Source: Bacilli bacterium (GTDB lineage Bacteria > Bacillota_I > Bacilli_A > ML615J-28 > CAG-313). From it: 50,350 nt of DNA. Each line of letters opens with the position of its first letter. Position 1 is the first letter of the stretch. The DNA is taken from positions 171,422 to 221,771 of the forward strand of contig JAFVWY010000015.1 in assembly GCA_017501465.1 (NCBI GenBank). Direction: 5' to 3'. The notes under the pieces are model-generated. The model was not told where the DNA came from and ran no database searches. It saw nothing but the letters and a program-made list of their open reading frames with translations. Shown here piece by piece: positions 50,267 to 50,350 of the stretch. Both the position numbers and the translations under genes were made by a program.

Positions 50267-50350
50267 TTTATTGAGAGTTTGATCCTGGCTCAGGATTAAC
50301 GCTGGCGGCATGCCTAATACATGCAAGTCGAACGAGAGTAGCAATACTCT
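50267..50350 (+). rRNA. 16S ribosomal RNA, 5' end only
   Basis: The sequence GAGAGTTTGATCCTGGCTCAG (50273 onward) followed by GATTAACGCTGGCGGCATGC and TAATACATGCAAGTCGAACG is the standard 5' end of bacterial 16S rRNA. The start is placed at about 50267 by comparison with Bacillus; the mature end was not determined. The gene continues beyond the window. Confidence 0.98.

Noticed and set aside
2-50350. CRISPR arrays, insertion sequences, prophage genes or integration sites next to the two tRNA genes
   Set aside because: No regularly spaced repeats, transposase- or integrase-like proteins, or duplicated tRNA ends were found; the genes beside both tRNAs look like ordinary chromosomal genes.

Overview
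This window comes from a strongly AT-rich Gram-positive-type bacterium of the phylum Bacillota, most likely a lineage of Bacilli close to the Mollicutes/Erysipelotrichales and perhaps an uncultured anaerobe. Four things point there. (i) The order cysS-mrnC-rlmB-sigH-rpmG-secE-nusG-rplK-rplA-rplJ-rplL-ybxB-rpoB-rpoC is the classic Bacillus order, missing only rae1 (yacP). (ii) The RpoB rifampicin region reads like that of B. subtilis (H482 and S487). (iii) The promoters are near-consensus SigA sites with 17-base spacers and very often an extended -10. (iv) There are CotF-like and PdaA-like genes, which belong to sporulation in relatives. Oxygen-sensitive enzymes (class III ribonucleotide reductase with its radical SAM activase, plus a second radical SAM protein) indicate anaerobic life. 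The species cannot be named from this sequence. None of the 46 genes whose stop is visible ends in UGA.

Layout. 1-460: 3' end of a YitT-family membrane protein. 490-5890: rplM-rpsI behind a leader RNA, then cysS, mrnC, rlmB, a SigH-type sigma factor, rpmG, an enlarged secE, and nusG. 6000-16970: rplK-rplA with two L1-site mimics, rplJ-rplL behind an L10 leader, a YbxB/RsmC-like methyltransferase, and rpoB-rpoC (rpoC with large insertions). The Bacillus order ends after rpoC. 16970-21280: a Nudix hydrolase, an HTH membrane protein, tRNA-Arg(UCU), a DUF885 lipoprotein and glycerate kinase. 21350-25490: a deoxynucleotide module made of NrdD fused to a redoxin, an unusual thioredoxin-reductase-like flavoprotein, and a convergent NrdG. 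25500-32150: a MacB/FtsX-type ABC transporter followed by a very large membrane-anchored helical protein. 32160-34530: a Crp/Fnr regulator divergent from a solute-binding lipoprotein and permease, with a palindrome between them. 34536-37430: a lipoprotein nucleotidase with two Fn3-like modules, and an unassigned radical SAM protein. 37439-50025: tRNA-Lys(CUU), cvpA, two small CotF-like proteins, nagA, an ABC-2-type exporter, a YihY-like protein, a PdaA-like deacetylase, an RlmD/RlmCD-type methyltransferase, a CofE-like protein, YbaK, an M18 aminopeptidase and a ZIP transporter. 50040-50350: tandem rRNA promoters, boxA, and the first bases of 16S rRNA.

The most interesting parts are the self-contained NrdD-redoxin/reductase system, whose reductase lacks the usual NADPH motif, and the ABC/FtsX/1136-residue cassette, which resembles a transporter coupled to an extracellular rod. 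Also notable are the Crp/Fnr operator placed exactly where a class II activator would sit, the duplicated L1 target mimics, the three-helix SecE, the RpoC insertions and the absence of UGA stops. No insertion sequence, phage gene or CRISPR array was seen, and no stretch longer than 300 bases lacks a gene or an assigned RNA/regulatory element.
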